Shown here: piece after piece, positions 44,716 to 57,500 of the stretch
How positions within the stretch are numbered: position 1 is the stretch's first letter
Layout: each line of letters opens with the position of its first letter
From: Owenia fusiformis
Taxonomy: Eukaryota > Annelida > Polychaeta > Sabellida > Oweniidae
Direction: 5' to 3'
Assembly: GCA_903813345.2 (NCBI GenBank)
Contig: CAIIXF020000003.1
Span: 33,596,159-33,660,158, forward strand
DNA length: 64,000 nt
Notes under the pieces: model-generated
What the model saw: the letters and a program-made list of their open reading frames with translations, nothing else
What the model was told of the DNA's origin: nothing
The model's database searches: none
Program-made: the position numbers and the translations under genes

Positions 44716-45610
44716 TAGGTGTAATATTTTGTACCTGTATCGTGATTGAGCATAATACATACATGTACTAATATGTAGACATGTATTACATACAGCATGC
44801 AAAAAGTATGTTTCAAACTACAAAAAAAAACATTTACAATTTTGTATCACAATAAGACAAAACAACTGTTTCTTTTGATTTGGATTAAAATATTTTCTGT
44901 ACTGTACAGCATATAACTACATGTACATTGTAACGACAATATTATAAAACAATAGTTTTTTGCAAACATTCAAATATTTATAACAGCAACAATAAATTTT
45001 AACATCAACAATAAACTATTTTCATTTCATTAATACATGCATTTAGTCTGGGATAAAGTCTCAAAAATGCATTTAGTCTGGAATAAAGCCTCAAAATGCA
45101 TTTAGCATTTTAGTAAGCCTAATAAATGCCAGATTAGATAAATGCAGCAAAACCTGTGTTTATGGATGGCACACAGATGAGCTGTGATGAAAATAAGATG
45201 AGAGAAAGAAAGGGAATGTTGCCCATATGAATGAAAAGAGAAAGGAGAGACTTAGTTTATATGGCGGAAGCTGGCACCATGCATGGTGAGAAGGTTCTTA
45301 GGGACATCAATAATGTGGCCCCAAAACTTAGGCATAACATGGCAATAACCTCATAAAAACCAACTAGCCAAATATAAGACTCTGTAGATAGATAGGCGTT
45401 CCTTTAAGAGAGTTGGCTCATTACGTGCAAGCCTATTAAAAACACTCATATAGAAAGGTGTTCCTTACAGAAAGGTGTTTGAACTGACAGGTTCTACTGT
45501 GTTGTTAAAAGCCATTTCTTTAGGTGTTGAACGAAACTAAATTGCAACCTCAAATTCATCCCTTAAGAATAAAGAAAAACTTTAGACCAGGGTTTTCCAA
45601 TATTTATACT
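44716..45610. other. Intergenic spacer, no gene recognised
   Basis: There is a short direct repeat of tgcatttagtctgg (about 45040-45110). Otherwise nothing was found. Confidence 0.4.
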
Positions 45611-45614
45611 AATA

Positions 45615-46106
45615 CGAGGGGGTATCATTAATTAGTGATACAATTCTGAGGCAGCATCTTATATTCATTCAATTGCAACAAAACTTGGTATATATATCCC
45701 CTGAGGAATAGAGTATTGAATGAACATACTCATTAATTTATTCCAATAGATACCTAGCAACAGTGGTTACCATGGCAACGATTGCTAGGGGACTATGGAG
45801 CAGATAATAAATTAACCGAAACCAGGGCACATTTTACCTTATATGTTTTAAGCTATATGATTAAATGGAACATATTCAATAGAGCCATCGAGATATAGGG
45901 GACTTGGAAAATATGACGTAAAATCCTGAAGTTTTTTTTATATTGATAACTGCTCCAGGGTACAGGTCATGACGTCACAGAGATATCTCTCTAATCACTA
46001 TATGTTTGAGTTAACTTATCAAACTACATGGTAAAAATATTAATGCAATTAAAGCAAATTCAAAAAAGTTATGGCACTTTTCTCACTAATTAATGATACC
46101 CCCTCG
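45615..46106. mobile_element. TA-flanked MITE, 492 bp
   Basis: The inverted ends are cgagggggtatcattaatta, both next to TA (45613-45614 and 46107-46108). The interior is non-coding. Terminal style and TA target suggest a Tc1/mariner-derived MITE. Confidence 0.8.
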
Positions 46107-46564
46107 TATACTGTCAGTCCAATGTTCATTCCTATTCATTGGGCCAAATAAACAAGTAAGAAATATGAGCCTAAAGGCAAGCAAGCAAGTATTAAAGTGA
46201 CCAAGATTAATTTACAAAATTAGACATCATGTTACATTTTAGAATTGTTCTGATTACATTTACACTTCATAGTTCCTCACAATTTCTAATTTTTATGAAG
46301 TGTGAAATATCCAACACAAGTAAGCACAGCTTGAATTCCATTTTCAGTTTTACTTTGATTCTACAGAGTGAGGCTTTTCAAGATTACTTAGGTCATCACG
46401 ACCTGCAGGCAATACCATCAGTCAAAATAGATGAAATACAACATTATAATGATATTCTATAAATCCCATGTGAAGTTATGAACCTTTCCTATTATGGAGG
46501 GGACACTTAATATTCCACAGGCTGATTTCCAATAAATGTGATATTAATATGGCTAAAATCACTG

Positions 46565-46630
46565 GAGAAGGGGGGGGGGGGGGGTTCCCAGAACCCTGCG
46601 AATCCCCCCCCCCCTTGGATACCGGCCTTG
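46565..46630. repeat. Poly-G/poly-C hairpin
   Basis: A 15-base G run (46570-46584) is followed by an 11-base C run (46605-46615). It resembles the G/C-run repeat family at 15655 and 59640 but is too short to place. Confidence 0.4.
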
Positions 46631-47002
46631 GCAGTAACTGTTGTCTGACCCATGACCTTAACATTGTGAATATGATAGATTGTAATGTAGGTGACTGTAA
46701 ATAGATGGCAACAATGTCAAGGTTTAATAATATTGGAATATTAAAGAAATATTAAAGGCTACGTATCTGATAACATCCCAATACATGTACCTCATTAAAA
46801 CCCTCAAGATGTACAGCAGCAAAGACAATATAATCCTAAACGTGTGGAACAACATTTCTTTGCTTGATTTTTACAATGGATTTAAGGTTTGTAAAACCAA
46901 TATTAACATGCTATCAAATATGACAGTAAATGACAAAAGTCTCGTTAAGACCTGACATCTATTATGTCAATATGAGTGCATTCATTTGCAAGTATACCCC
47001 TC

Positions 47003-47143
47003 ATGCCTTGGTCACATTTGCTACGATTTTCAGTACGGCGCCCGGCCGATTGAGTATTTTCAAAATTGAATACATATTTGAACAAAACACTCAATCGGCC
47101 AGGCGCCGGCCGATGGATCGGAGCAAATGTAACCCAGGCGTTA
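47003..47143. repeat. Inverted-repeat MITE with CGGCGCC-rich arms
   Basis: 'ggtcacatttgct' and 'cgcccggccgattgagt' on the left are matched inverted by 'actcaatcggcc' and 'agcaaatgtaacc' on the right. It is G+C-rich within A+T-rich spacer. The target duplication is not resolved. Confidence 0.55.
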
Positions 47144-47211
47144 GAAAAGTCTCCAATGTTAATTTAATTCCCAGAAACTAAAATTCAACGATAATCTACA
47201 ATTTTATGATA

Positions 47212-47690
47212 GCAACACTTTGAATCACAATTTACCATAGCAACACTTGAATTCACAATTTACCATAGCAACACTTTGATTCACAATTTACCATGACAAC
47301 ACTTTGATTCACAATTTACCATAGCAACACTTGGATTCACATTTTACCATGACAACACTTTGATTCACAATTTACCATAGCAACACTTTGATTCACAATT
47401 TACCATAGCAACACTTTGATTCACAATTTACCATGACAACACTTTGATTCACAATTTACCAGAGCAACACTTGGATTCACATTTTACCGTAACAATACTT
47501 TGATTCACAATTCACCATAACAACACTTTGATTCACAATTTACCATAGCATCACTGATTCACAAGACACCGTGGCAATTAAGTTCACATTTCACAATAGC
47601 AGCACTTTACAATTTTACAATGGCAACAGTTCACAATTTACCATAGCAACAGTTCAAGATTTCACCACAGCTGACAAACATTTCACAATT
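47212..47690. repeat. 28-bp minisatellite downstream of CTDP1
   Basis: About 12 copies of agcaacactttgattcacaa followed by tttaccat, decaying after 47560. It starts about 160 bases past the CTDP1 stop on the minus strand. Confidence 0.92.
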
Positions 47691-47841
47691 ATATTTTAAA
47701 ATATTACAATTGCATCACTTCATGATTTTACCATAGAAATAATGTCAAAGATCTTGGAATTTATGACTCATACTTTTGAGAAACAGATACTGACTGAATA
47801 TAACAGCTATTTTCAGTATCCATTCTTTTGAGGTCAGAAGT

Positions 47842-47847
47842 TTTATT
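47842..47847 (-). promoter_or_regulatory. Polyadenylation hexamer one base after the CTDP1 stop
   Basis: On the minus strand the stop reads TGA G AATAAA AC. If used, the 3' UTR would be only about 20-35 bases long. Confidence 0.45.
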
Positions 47848-47848
47848 C

Positions 47849-48583
47849 TCATGACAGAAATTCTCGTTCTACAGCATTTGCAATTTCCTCGTCAACTGAC
47901 CCAATGGAATCATCATAATCACTATTATCTGACCTGTCACTCTCAACCCCCTCAATAAGTTTCAATGAGCCTTCAGTTTCCTCTGTATCATTCCTTTTAC
48001 GTTTTGGTGCTATGCCCCACCCTTTCGGGAACTCTCCACTCATACTCTCAACACTTGATTCTGAATCTGATTCGCCACTTAAAACTTTCTTACGAATTCT
48101 GTTAGCAGTCTCTGTTGAGTCATTAGAGCTATCGGATTCGTCGAAAATGTCCTCGACTTCTTTGTCCATGTCACTCAGCTGATCTTTAGAAAAACTGTAC
48201 AAGGGGTTTATTTCGTCACTAAATTTCCGGCGTTCCCTTACAGCTGGTTTTACAGTCGTGTCTGTTTTCTGTTTAACCGGAGCTTGATATCCGAATTCAT
48301 CATCAAATTCAATGTCCTTAGCCTCCAATTGCTCACTGTTGGCATCTCCTGAGTTATTAACCTTGAGTTGTTTTGAAGGCGGTGATCCTTTTTGAGCCTG
48401 ATCTTCCGCTTTTCTCTTTTCCCGTTGATGCTTAACATCTGGACTGTTTCTCGCAAAAGGGAGGGAGATATCATGCGTTAATTTAAATAATCGCTCATCA
48501 ACTTTTTCCCAACGTTCCTCACAGCTCCACAGCCAATCAGGAGTAACTATCCATATTCCACCTTGTTTTTTCGCCTGATTTAC
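47849..48583 (-). CDS. CTDP1: CTDP1 exon 7: end of BRCT and acidic C terminus
   Basis: It begins VNQAKKQGGIWIVTPDWLWS, where Trp653 is the invariant BRCT tryptophan, and continues CEERWEKVDERLF. Then a Lys-rich segment, the conserved NPLYSFSKDQLSDMDKEVED motif and an acidic tail ending AVEREFLS. In the human enzyme the corresponding tail contacts TFIIF (established for the family). Confidence 0.94.
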   Translation of the reverse strand, partial: VNQAKKQGGIWIVTPDWLWSCEERWEKVDERLFKLTHDISLPFARNSPDVKHQREKRKAEDQAQKGSPPSKQLKVNNSGDANSEQLEAKDIEFDDEFGYQAPVKQKTDTTVKPAVRERRKFSDEINPLYSFSKDQLSDMDKEVEDIFDESDSSNDSTETANRIRKKVLSGESDSESSVESMSGEFPKGWGIAPKRKRNDTEETEGSLKLIEGVESDRSDNSDYDDSIGSVDEEIANAVEREFLS

Positions 48584-51500
48584 CTGAAATACACAAGATT
48601 ACACACTTTTGAATGATATGTTTATTTTGAAATTCGATGTTTATATTGCCCAATGATGGCAATGTCTCCTTAACACAGATCAGTGATCTCCTTTGTATTA
48701 CAGCAACTTGGTGCTACTTCCAGCTGAAATTCCAAAAAATGATATGCCAGCTAGCTGAAAATATTTTTGCATGTTAAGCCAAAGGGCTCAAATATTGAGA
48801 AAAAATTATGACCGAAACAGGTGAAACAAGGATTTGGCAAATTGTTCAGAAAAAGGGAAGATCACTGAAGACGTCGTAAATGGTAGGAATGTGAAACTGA
48901 GGAGGTTACTGAATATGTCCATTTTTATGCTAAGTTGTCAGAATCAAAAGTACTTTACCTTTGCTGTTCCTAATTTAGCAGCCATAACATGGGTGGTCCT
49001 TTCTGTTGTACGAGGGTCAGCTTTAGATACAAAGTTGGTGTGAATTTTTGCCCCAAGAGCTTTGGCAACTGTGTATGCCCTACTCTTCTCTGGGGGGAAA
49101 TTTGTGGGGAAAACTCCGCTGAACAACACACAGCATTCTTTGAGAACATTAGCGCGAAATTCTGGAATAATTTGTTTTAGATTTGGCAAATCTTTTTCTG
49201 ATTTTTCAATTGCTAAGTCATATTTTTTAAAATACATCTCATGGATTTTAGTGAGTTTTTCTTCAAGGAAGTGTAAATGATCGTCGTCATCAATCATTTC
49301 AATCAAGTCCTCCTCCTTCACATTTTGTCCATCGGATGCAGGTGTTAAAATCTCAGTGATACATTCACTTGTCTCAATTGTCTCATCTTTCTTGGTCTCA
49401 TCAACTTCTGCACTTTCAGGTTTTATTTCATCATCCTTCATCACTTCATCAACTTGAGTGTCCTTTGCTTTGTCAACGCTATCAGATGAAGTTGTCTTCT
49501 CTTCATCTTCAGCTTCGTCATCTTCCATTTTGAGATCATCACTCAATGTGTCAGTAACACTTACTTTATTGACTTCATCAGATGTTGAGTCGTCCCTTTT
49601 AATAAGGTCTTTGCTATCACTGTCTTTGAGATCTTTAACTTCAGGTGCAACATTGTCATTAGCATTGGTTGATTCAAGTGTCGCATCAATTGACACTGTA
49701 GGATCACTTGGCTCCTCTTCATTTCCTACATATTTTGATTCATTTGCATCCTTAGTTTCAGTTGTTTCATTTGTAACGGCGGAGTCATCTGATATACTAG
49801 AATCAGATGTTTTTCCAGTATCAGATTCATTAATATTGCTAGGTCCAGTGGAGTCTGACAATTCACCATTCAGTGCTGCCTTTGAGTCTTCAATTTCATG
49901 TTTTAGATCAACTGATTTTGGTTCTGGCAATGGGTCGTCATCTACCACGTCCCCTTTGACACCAGGGGGTGCATTTATATCAGCCGTTCCTTTAAATATC
50001 TTGTACGGTTTCACATGGACAAGATTTGGAGCAAAATTCCAGACATCTTCCCGATCATCTATGATGCATACCATTGCATCACCACAAGGGAACAACGACC
50101 TGGAACATATGGCTAGCAATGAGTAATTCATTTGACTATCATACAACCACTAGAATGCTAAGGTCTGAGGTCATAGGCAATGAACATAGACTAAACAATT
50201 AAACTGATTTTAAAAAATAAAATTGTCATTTCATAGTTCATTGTACATATGTACTCAAAATTTTTATTAATTATTCCAATTTTGACTACCTTATGTGCTT
50301 CTTAAGATCCAAGCTATGTTAGCATTCTTTACCATTTTTAGAAGACACTTTCTATCATTTTAATCATATGTATTCTGTATTGAGATATTATATTGTACTC
50401 TTAACAAATTCTGTACAGGCACGATGTTGTTTGGAAAACACTACTGTGTTTACCCTTGTAAAACTATATAATCAAAACTTACCCCAAGTTGGCAGTTTTT
50501 GAGTTGGAACTAAAGCACTCATCTCTTGAAAGTATTCTGTGAGAGAAATATTTCCCATCAGGATCTAGGAATCTGGCTATAGTGTGTGCATATGCCCGAA
50601 CTCCAAATGTGCAGATATGGAGCTCGTACATTTTGGAAATTTTCTCTAGGAATTGCTCTGTGTGAGGTCTGAACTTTGTGTGATACCAAAGCTTGCCTTG
50701 GCCGTGTCTCAGCTGGAAGTGCTTCACATCCTGTAAAAACATAAAAAACATTTATAAGCAAGTTAAGTGATTATATACAGTCAGAGCAGAATGCTTTAAG
50801 ATAAATGTTGTCAAAATTTTCATGGTGGGCCTATAATTCGCCATTTTGGAGATCATCTTTAAGATATGCCTTTTTTAAAAGTTTTTTTAAGCAAAAATAA
50901 GCCTCAAGTTTTCAAAATACAGGCCTTTACTGTTTAAAGATGGGCAAACATTTCAAAATCTCCCCTCCTTGTGGCCTTTCCAGATGTACACCTGGTACCT
51001 CAGTGTACCTCATAGCCATAGAAGATATTGAAAAATTAAATATAATATGAGGGTCGAAATAACACTTCAGTCATTTTAATCCATGAATATATCGATGAAT
51101 CCTGTTAGGCTGAGATTATAGATAATTCCTCTATTGACAACTAGAAAAACAGCAACTCCACGGAGTAGCAAATCCCACCGAACAAAACATGTTTTGATAA
51201 AAAAATTGAGCCAAATTCATCCACTGGTATTTGAATTATCAAAGATTATGTTTTTATGAAACATGGTTGCCATTTTGAAATTCAGCTGTCATCTTTAGAT
51301 TTCTTCTTTAGCAGAGAATGTCCGTCCAATGGTATCTGGGTAATCAAAGATTACTTTTTTAATGAAAAATGGCAGCCATTTTGAAATTCAGCAATCGCCT
51401 TTGAAATTTCTTCTGAAGCAGATCTCCTTTTTCCCTAAACATCAGCATATAAAATTGGAACCAAATCCATCCACTAGTATTTGAGTTATCATTAATTACG

Positions 51501-54500
51501 TTTTTTACGAAAAATGGCGGCCATTTTGAGATTCAGTGCCCATCTTGAAAATTTAATTTTGAGCAGAACTTCTTTGTCACTAGGCATCAGCATATAGAAT
51601 TTGAACCAAATCCGTCAACTGGTATTTGAGTTATCAAAGGTTACGTTCTTTTATGAAAAATGGCGGCCATTTTGAAATTTAGCTACCACCTTGAAAATCC
51701 CTTCTTGAGCAGAGCTCCTATGTCCCTAGGCATCATCATGTAAAATTTGAACCAAATCCATTCAATGGTATTTGAGTTATCAAAGATAGCGTTTTTTTAC
51801 GAAAAATGGCCGCCATTTTGAAATTTAGCTGCCATCTTGAAAATCCTTTCTCGAGCAGAGCTCCAATGTCCCTAGGCATCAGCATCTAAAATTTGAACCA
51901 AATCCATTCAATGGTCTTTGAGTTATCAAAGATAATGTTTTTTACGAAAAATGGCCGCCATTTTGAAATTTGGTGGCCATCTTGAAAATGTCTTCCTGAG
52001 CAAGGCTCCTTTGTACCAAGGCAACAGCATATAAAATTTGAACCCAATCCATCAACAAGTATTTGAGTTATTAAAGATTATATTTTTTCCAAAAAATGGC
52101 TGCCATTTTGAATTAAGTGGCCATATTGAAAATTCCTTCTCGAGCAGAGGTCCTACACCTAAAAGGCATAAGCCTATAAAATTTGAATGAAATCCGTCAA
52201 CCGGTATTTGAGTTATTGCCCGGACACACGAACGGACGGACGAACGGACGGACGAACGGACGAACGAACGGACGGACGGACGGCTTTTCTATATCCCCCT
52301 CGAACTTCGTTCGGTGGGATAATAACTCTTCACACTTTCAACATGTTTGATCTCACATGGAATACAATGTATGCTTCAGAATATACATATTTGATGTGAT
52401 CAACTTTGCCTGGCTATGTGAGACTTCCATAGTTTTTTACCTTTAGATTGGGTGCAACATTGTCATTAGTGGTGTGAATAAGGGTTTGGTCAAGGTCCAC
52501 CAGCAACACCAGCTTCCTTGCCTTTGTAAGTCTTTCCTCATCAGCCTTGCCCAACTCTTGGGCTTGCTACAAATACATATATTTTAAAAAATATACTGAA
52601 CATATACAGTATTAACATAGTAGGTCTTTCATCAACTCCCGAGCTAGTGGAGCTATTGTGGACCAATTTAGCTAGTAAAGGGATATTTCAGTTAGAGTCA
52701 AAAATTTGAAAATTGTAATGAAAAATTGCAGCAACTTTGAACTGATTAATATTTTAGAACATTCTGTCTTGAGCAGTCTTCAGTATCATTAAGCAGTAGC
52801 ATGTAACATTTAAAAGAAATCTGACAACTGGTATTTGAGGTATCATCATCCAGTCAAATGGCTGAACAAACAAACTGACAGACAGAAAAATAATTGGGTG
52901 ACCACTCTATATTCATTTTTGTTTACCACCAATGAAGGTGAGCAATACCTCTTGGGTATATCCCATATATACGGTCGTAATTAACGTAATTAGCCTGGAA
53001 GATAGACCCAGAAACCCCTCCCCAAAGGAGCCCTGTGTGCACCCATACATAGACATACAAGTACACACCGCAGCCTTTTGTACGAGTTGTGGACCACTCG
53101 GTCAAACACCCTGAAGTACTTTATGCAAACAAGCAAATTAAGTCCTGCCTGAACCGCTGGGCTGTACGGGTGGGCATTTTTTGAAAAATTGTTTGATCAG
53201 ACAGAAAAAGATGCCTATGTGTCATGCTCCCTGTCTTCTCACTTATGATTTACCCATTTGCCTGATCCGCACAGTGTTTCCTTTTAGTCTACATATGCAT
53301 ATTTATTTTAGTATATTATTCATCCTATGCTAAAGAGAGGTTTAGGGAGATAAGTTGGTAAGATATATCCTGTATCCTGATTGAGAGGGTGCCATATCCA
53401 GAATCTCCATATCTCTAGCCTTGCCCAAGCCGGTCTCTTTTACTATCTTGATTTCTATTATGACCGCCTTGTACAAAAGAGAAAGCCACGTGCTTTACCG
53501 ACTCAATGTTTATGTCGGTAAAATTTGACCAATCAACGACGGCCCTGCAGCGTTAGCTCATTATTATGCACAGTCAAAAACAAGTACACTTTTCGCAGGG
53601 ACTTTTCACGAACAAATCTTGCATTAATTCATCATGAAAATACAAATATTTTATCAGATAAATATCAATCAGAGTTTAGTGGATGCCGGAGCATCGATCG
53701 GTAACCGGAGGTAAGAAGATTTCAACTATAAACGTTGAAATGATCGCTGAATTCAAATGAACATGTAGAGATTCGATCACTGACTGACGACTACATGACC
53801 CGCTACATTGGACTAGGTCTTGCATTTTCATCGCGAAATCAGTTTTAAATCTATTGCATGATTTAATTTATATTAATGTACATTTAATTACATTATATAT
53901 TGTAACTCTAAAGTAACGATCGATCAGATCATTAAATTTCAAGTCGTAGACGGGAAGATTGCTTTGCTTATGCAGGTCAACCTGATAACATTTTGATTGG
54001 TCAATCAGCCTGAAGTCACACGTCGTGTCCACGCATATACCTGTCAATCAATAAGGTTTCGCGATACCCCTGATAGCGTAGGTATTATGGAAATCTCGAA
54101 ACCGTTGAATATCTCAGCATAATATCAGCGGAGATGTATTGGATTGTACAAGGCGGTTATAATTCAAGATCAGATAAGTAATAAATACCGACTTGGGCAA
54201 GGCTACATATCTCCTGCTCCCGGACATATCTTACCACTTCCGGCAATTGAAAGAAATAATTCTTAAACTTTGAAAAAATATATAAAAAAAATTGGGGAAA
54301 TGAAATCTTGAAAAAAAAATCTTGGAAATAAGATTCTGAAAAAAATTTGAATTTTTTTTTAGAAAACTATTGGGTATAGGATAAGGCAGATATGTGCGAT
54401 CCTTTTGGTATTGGGGTTTATCTCATGAGAGACATTTCGGCTATTTCACACTATTATGTGCAAATTGTACCTTGGTCTTGTTATAGGGCTCAAACAGGAA

Positions 54501-57500
54501 TAACTTAGTTCACTTGCAAAGTCTTTTGTCATGTTAAAATACTTGGATACAACCAGTCTTACTTCCTACAAAACCCTCAAGATCATTAGATCATTTTCAG
54601 TAGCTTTTCCAAAAATTTCCTCACCGTTATGGAAAATACCATTTTATCTATTGTACAAATTTCACAAGGTAGAAAGGAAAATTTAATAGTCAGATAATAC
54701 ATCTGTTGGCTTGATTACACATTCTGATACATATTACATGAAGTTGCATGGAACACAAGTTTCTTTTCCAGCAGCAGTAGTAGATTTTGTAAAAGCTGGT
54801 AAAAGTAGAATTTCCTGTATTGTCTGTAGCCCCCTTGCTTTTAAAGGTTTGAAAGGGAGTATGAAACAATGGTTCTCTATTTTAATTGCTCTCATTTTGG
54901 GCTACACTTATGCAAAAATAAAAACAGTAGTCTTGCAATCTTTATCATTTTACATGGTGAGAAACATGAAATGTAGTGTCTGTTACCATGTAGTGTCCGT
55001 AGCCCAGTTGAACTAAATCACACATTATTCACAAGTGTTTGCCTGTTTGTTACATGTTCCTGTTATGAACATACATAAGAGGTCTGAAATAAGTCTTATT
55101 AAAAGTGTTTCGTGTTGTTTTGATGTGAGCTCTTTTTTCAAAGGACATTTTGTCAGATGGAAGGATGAATAGGCTTTCTGAAAATTTGGCACTTTTTATG
55201 TTTTTGTTTCTAATATGTGATGATGGCATCGTGTCTGAAAATAAGTTAATGATGACAATTGTTCATTAATCTCCTTATTTGGCAGTGTATGAGTATATTT
55301 GCTAGCAAGGGCTACGGACACTTTGCAACCCATTTGCGCACAATAGCATGAAACAGCCGTTTGCATATCTACATATGGTCCCCGGGCTAAGGTAGATATG
55401 CATATCTACCTCTAAATAAACCCCCAGTACATAACCCTTATATTTACTTACCTCTTTACTGATGACAAGCTCTGGAATATTGTGTACCATTCTTACAGAT
55501 GCCTCAGAATCAACTGTTTCCTTGTGTTTAGCTGACACATGAGAGTCTCTGTAATAAAATATGGTTGACATTTCACTATATTCATGTATTTCAATTAACA
55601 ATGTAAACTGAAAAATACTGGGTACCATCATGGGCTTTCAACTTTCAACTAATTGAAAGCCCATGGTACCATATAAAGATGGTCATGCAAAAAAAAAAAT
55701 TTCTTACTTTCTGAGGTCAGCTCCACACTCAGCGCACATATCCTTCATAACAATGGGATGAAGGCATCCTTGTAATTTAAGGATCTCTTTTCTGAAACAA
55801 TAATGTTTTATGTCTTTTAAACATACGGTATGCTGTGGATTGCATGTAAGACCAATCAATGGCTATGAAACTGAACATTGGAAATCTCTTTCTTGGGATA
55901 ATATTCAATATTTCTTGATCAGTACAGAAAATGGTGATAATTTCCACAATACACACAATCAATGCCAATAATGTTGGGAAAATTTTATAAAGTTTCTGTA
56001 CAGTAAATAGCAGCTCAGTTTTAGCTAACAGTTTTAAATAACCTTTTCAGCCCTCTGAAAATGTGACTGAAAAATATCTAAGAGTCGGTGCTCAGGAAAG
56101 GTCAGTGAACAGAATCTTTTGACTTTTTCAGAAAATGTGCCCAATATATTGCTTTAAATGATACAATTTTAAAAATTTCATATCATTCTTAGAAAAAGAA
56201 AAAAATGAAAAAATTGAATTTAAAATCGATCTATTTTTCTTTTAACTACAGCCATTATTGTTTCAGACGATTTTTTTAAATTTCAAAGATTGTATCATTT
56301 AGAGCAATATATTGGACACATTTTCTGAAAAAATCAAAAGATTCTGTTCATTGACCTTTCCTGAGCACGTACTTTTGGCTATTTTTCAGTCACATTTTCA
56401 GAGGGCTGAAAAGGTTATTTCATCATGTTTATGGTCATTCTGACCATTTTCATTGTGTTCCCGGTCATGTAAATGATATGTGGAACTAGTTAAACTGACT
56501 GGAGGTCCAAAGAGAACTCTGTTATCTTGGTTCAAAAAATTTTCAAAATCCAGCATGGTTTTCACATTTTTTGTTTTGTCATTTCCTTTTAACTTCCATA
56601 GCACCTTAAGGTTCAGCTGGAAAGTAACATTTTGGTAAAAAATTGCTATACCTGCACATGTTATTTTCTGGTACAAAATTAAGTATGAAGGCATGTGTGT
56701 ATTTTCTTGCTTTTTTCAGGAAAGTATCATTACATTGTCTACTTTTAGTAAACCTGGAAACAGATCAATGGTAGCGCCTGTGTTGTCTGGAAACTTTGAA
56801 AGAAAATTTGGAAAAATAGAAAGTGTGAAATATCAGAATTTCCTGGAGTTACCATTGAACTCCTACCAGATATTCTAAAAGAAAACAATGTAATGATACT
56901 TTCCTGAAAAAAGCAAGGAAATTGCACATGCTATCTATTGCAAGACTTACGCCTGCCACAACCGTCACCATGTTAATCAATGTTTTTAAGTAGCGCAAGG
57001 ATCCTGCCATGACCGTGGTAGTGTTATCGTGTAAGCCTGGTATAACCGTGACAGGCTGGTATAACCGTGACAACGCTGTATTATATTGCAAGGCCTGTCA
57101 TGACCCTGGGAGTGTTATCGTGGAAGCCAGGCACGAATATAGCCTTAATTGTGGTTTATAAGCGAATGTAAATATTAATGTATAGTAGTAATTTTGATTT
57201 TGACATGATTAAGGTAGTTAAACACCATGATCATAGTATTAAACTGTTTAATTGTAATGACGATCACTTAAATTGTTAAGGATATTCCTGGCATTAATGT
57301 CATACATATTTACTAGTCATTGCAATACATTATAACGGTCATAGTAGGACTAAGCCTAAATTTCTACATTACCACCCTCATACCTGGCCTTGCAATATTA
57401 TATTGCATTGTCACGGTCATACCAGGCTTTGCGATCTCATAATACATTGTCACGGTCATGCCACGTTTTGAAATACACATTGTCACGGTCACGTATAGCC

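Noticed and set aside
47212-47690. CRISPR-like array.
   Set aside because: The units are contiguous 28-bp tandem repeats without spacers, in a eukaryotic genome.
49458-50126. 222-codon plus-strand Ser-rich frame.
   Set aside because: It is the antisense shadow of the acidic Asp/Ser-rich linker of CTDP1 exon 6.
54711-55016. 101-codon plus-strand frame with one hydrophobic stretch.
   Set aside because: No domain, no splice partner, no codon bias, and it sits in an intron of CTDP1; length is within chance.
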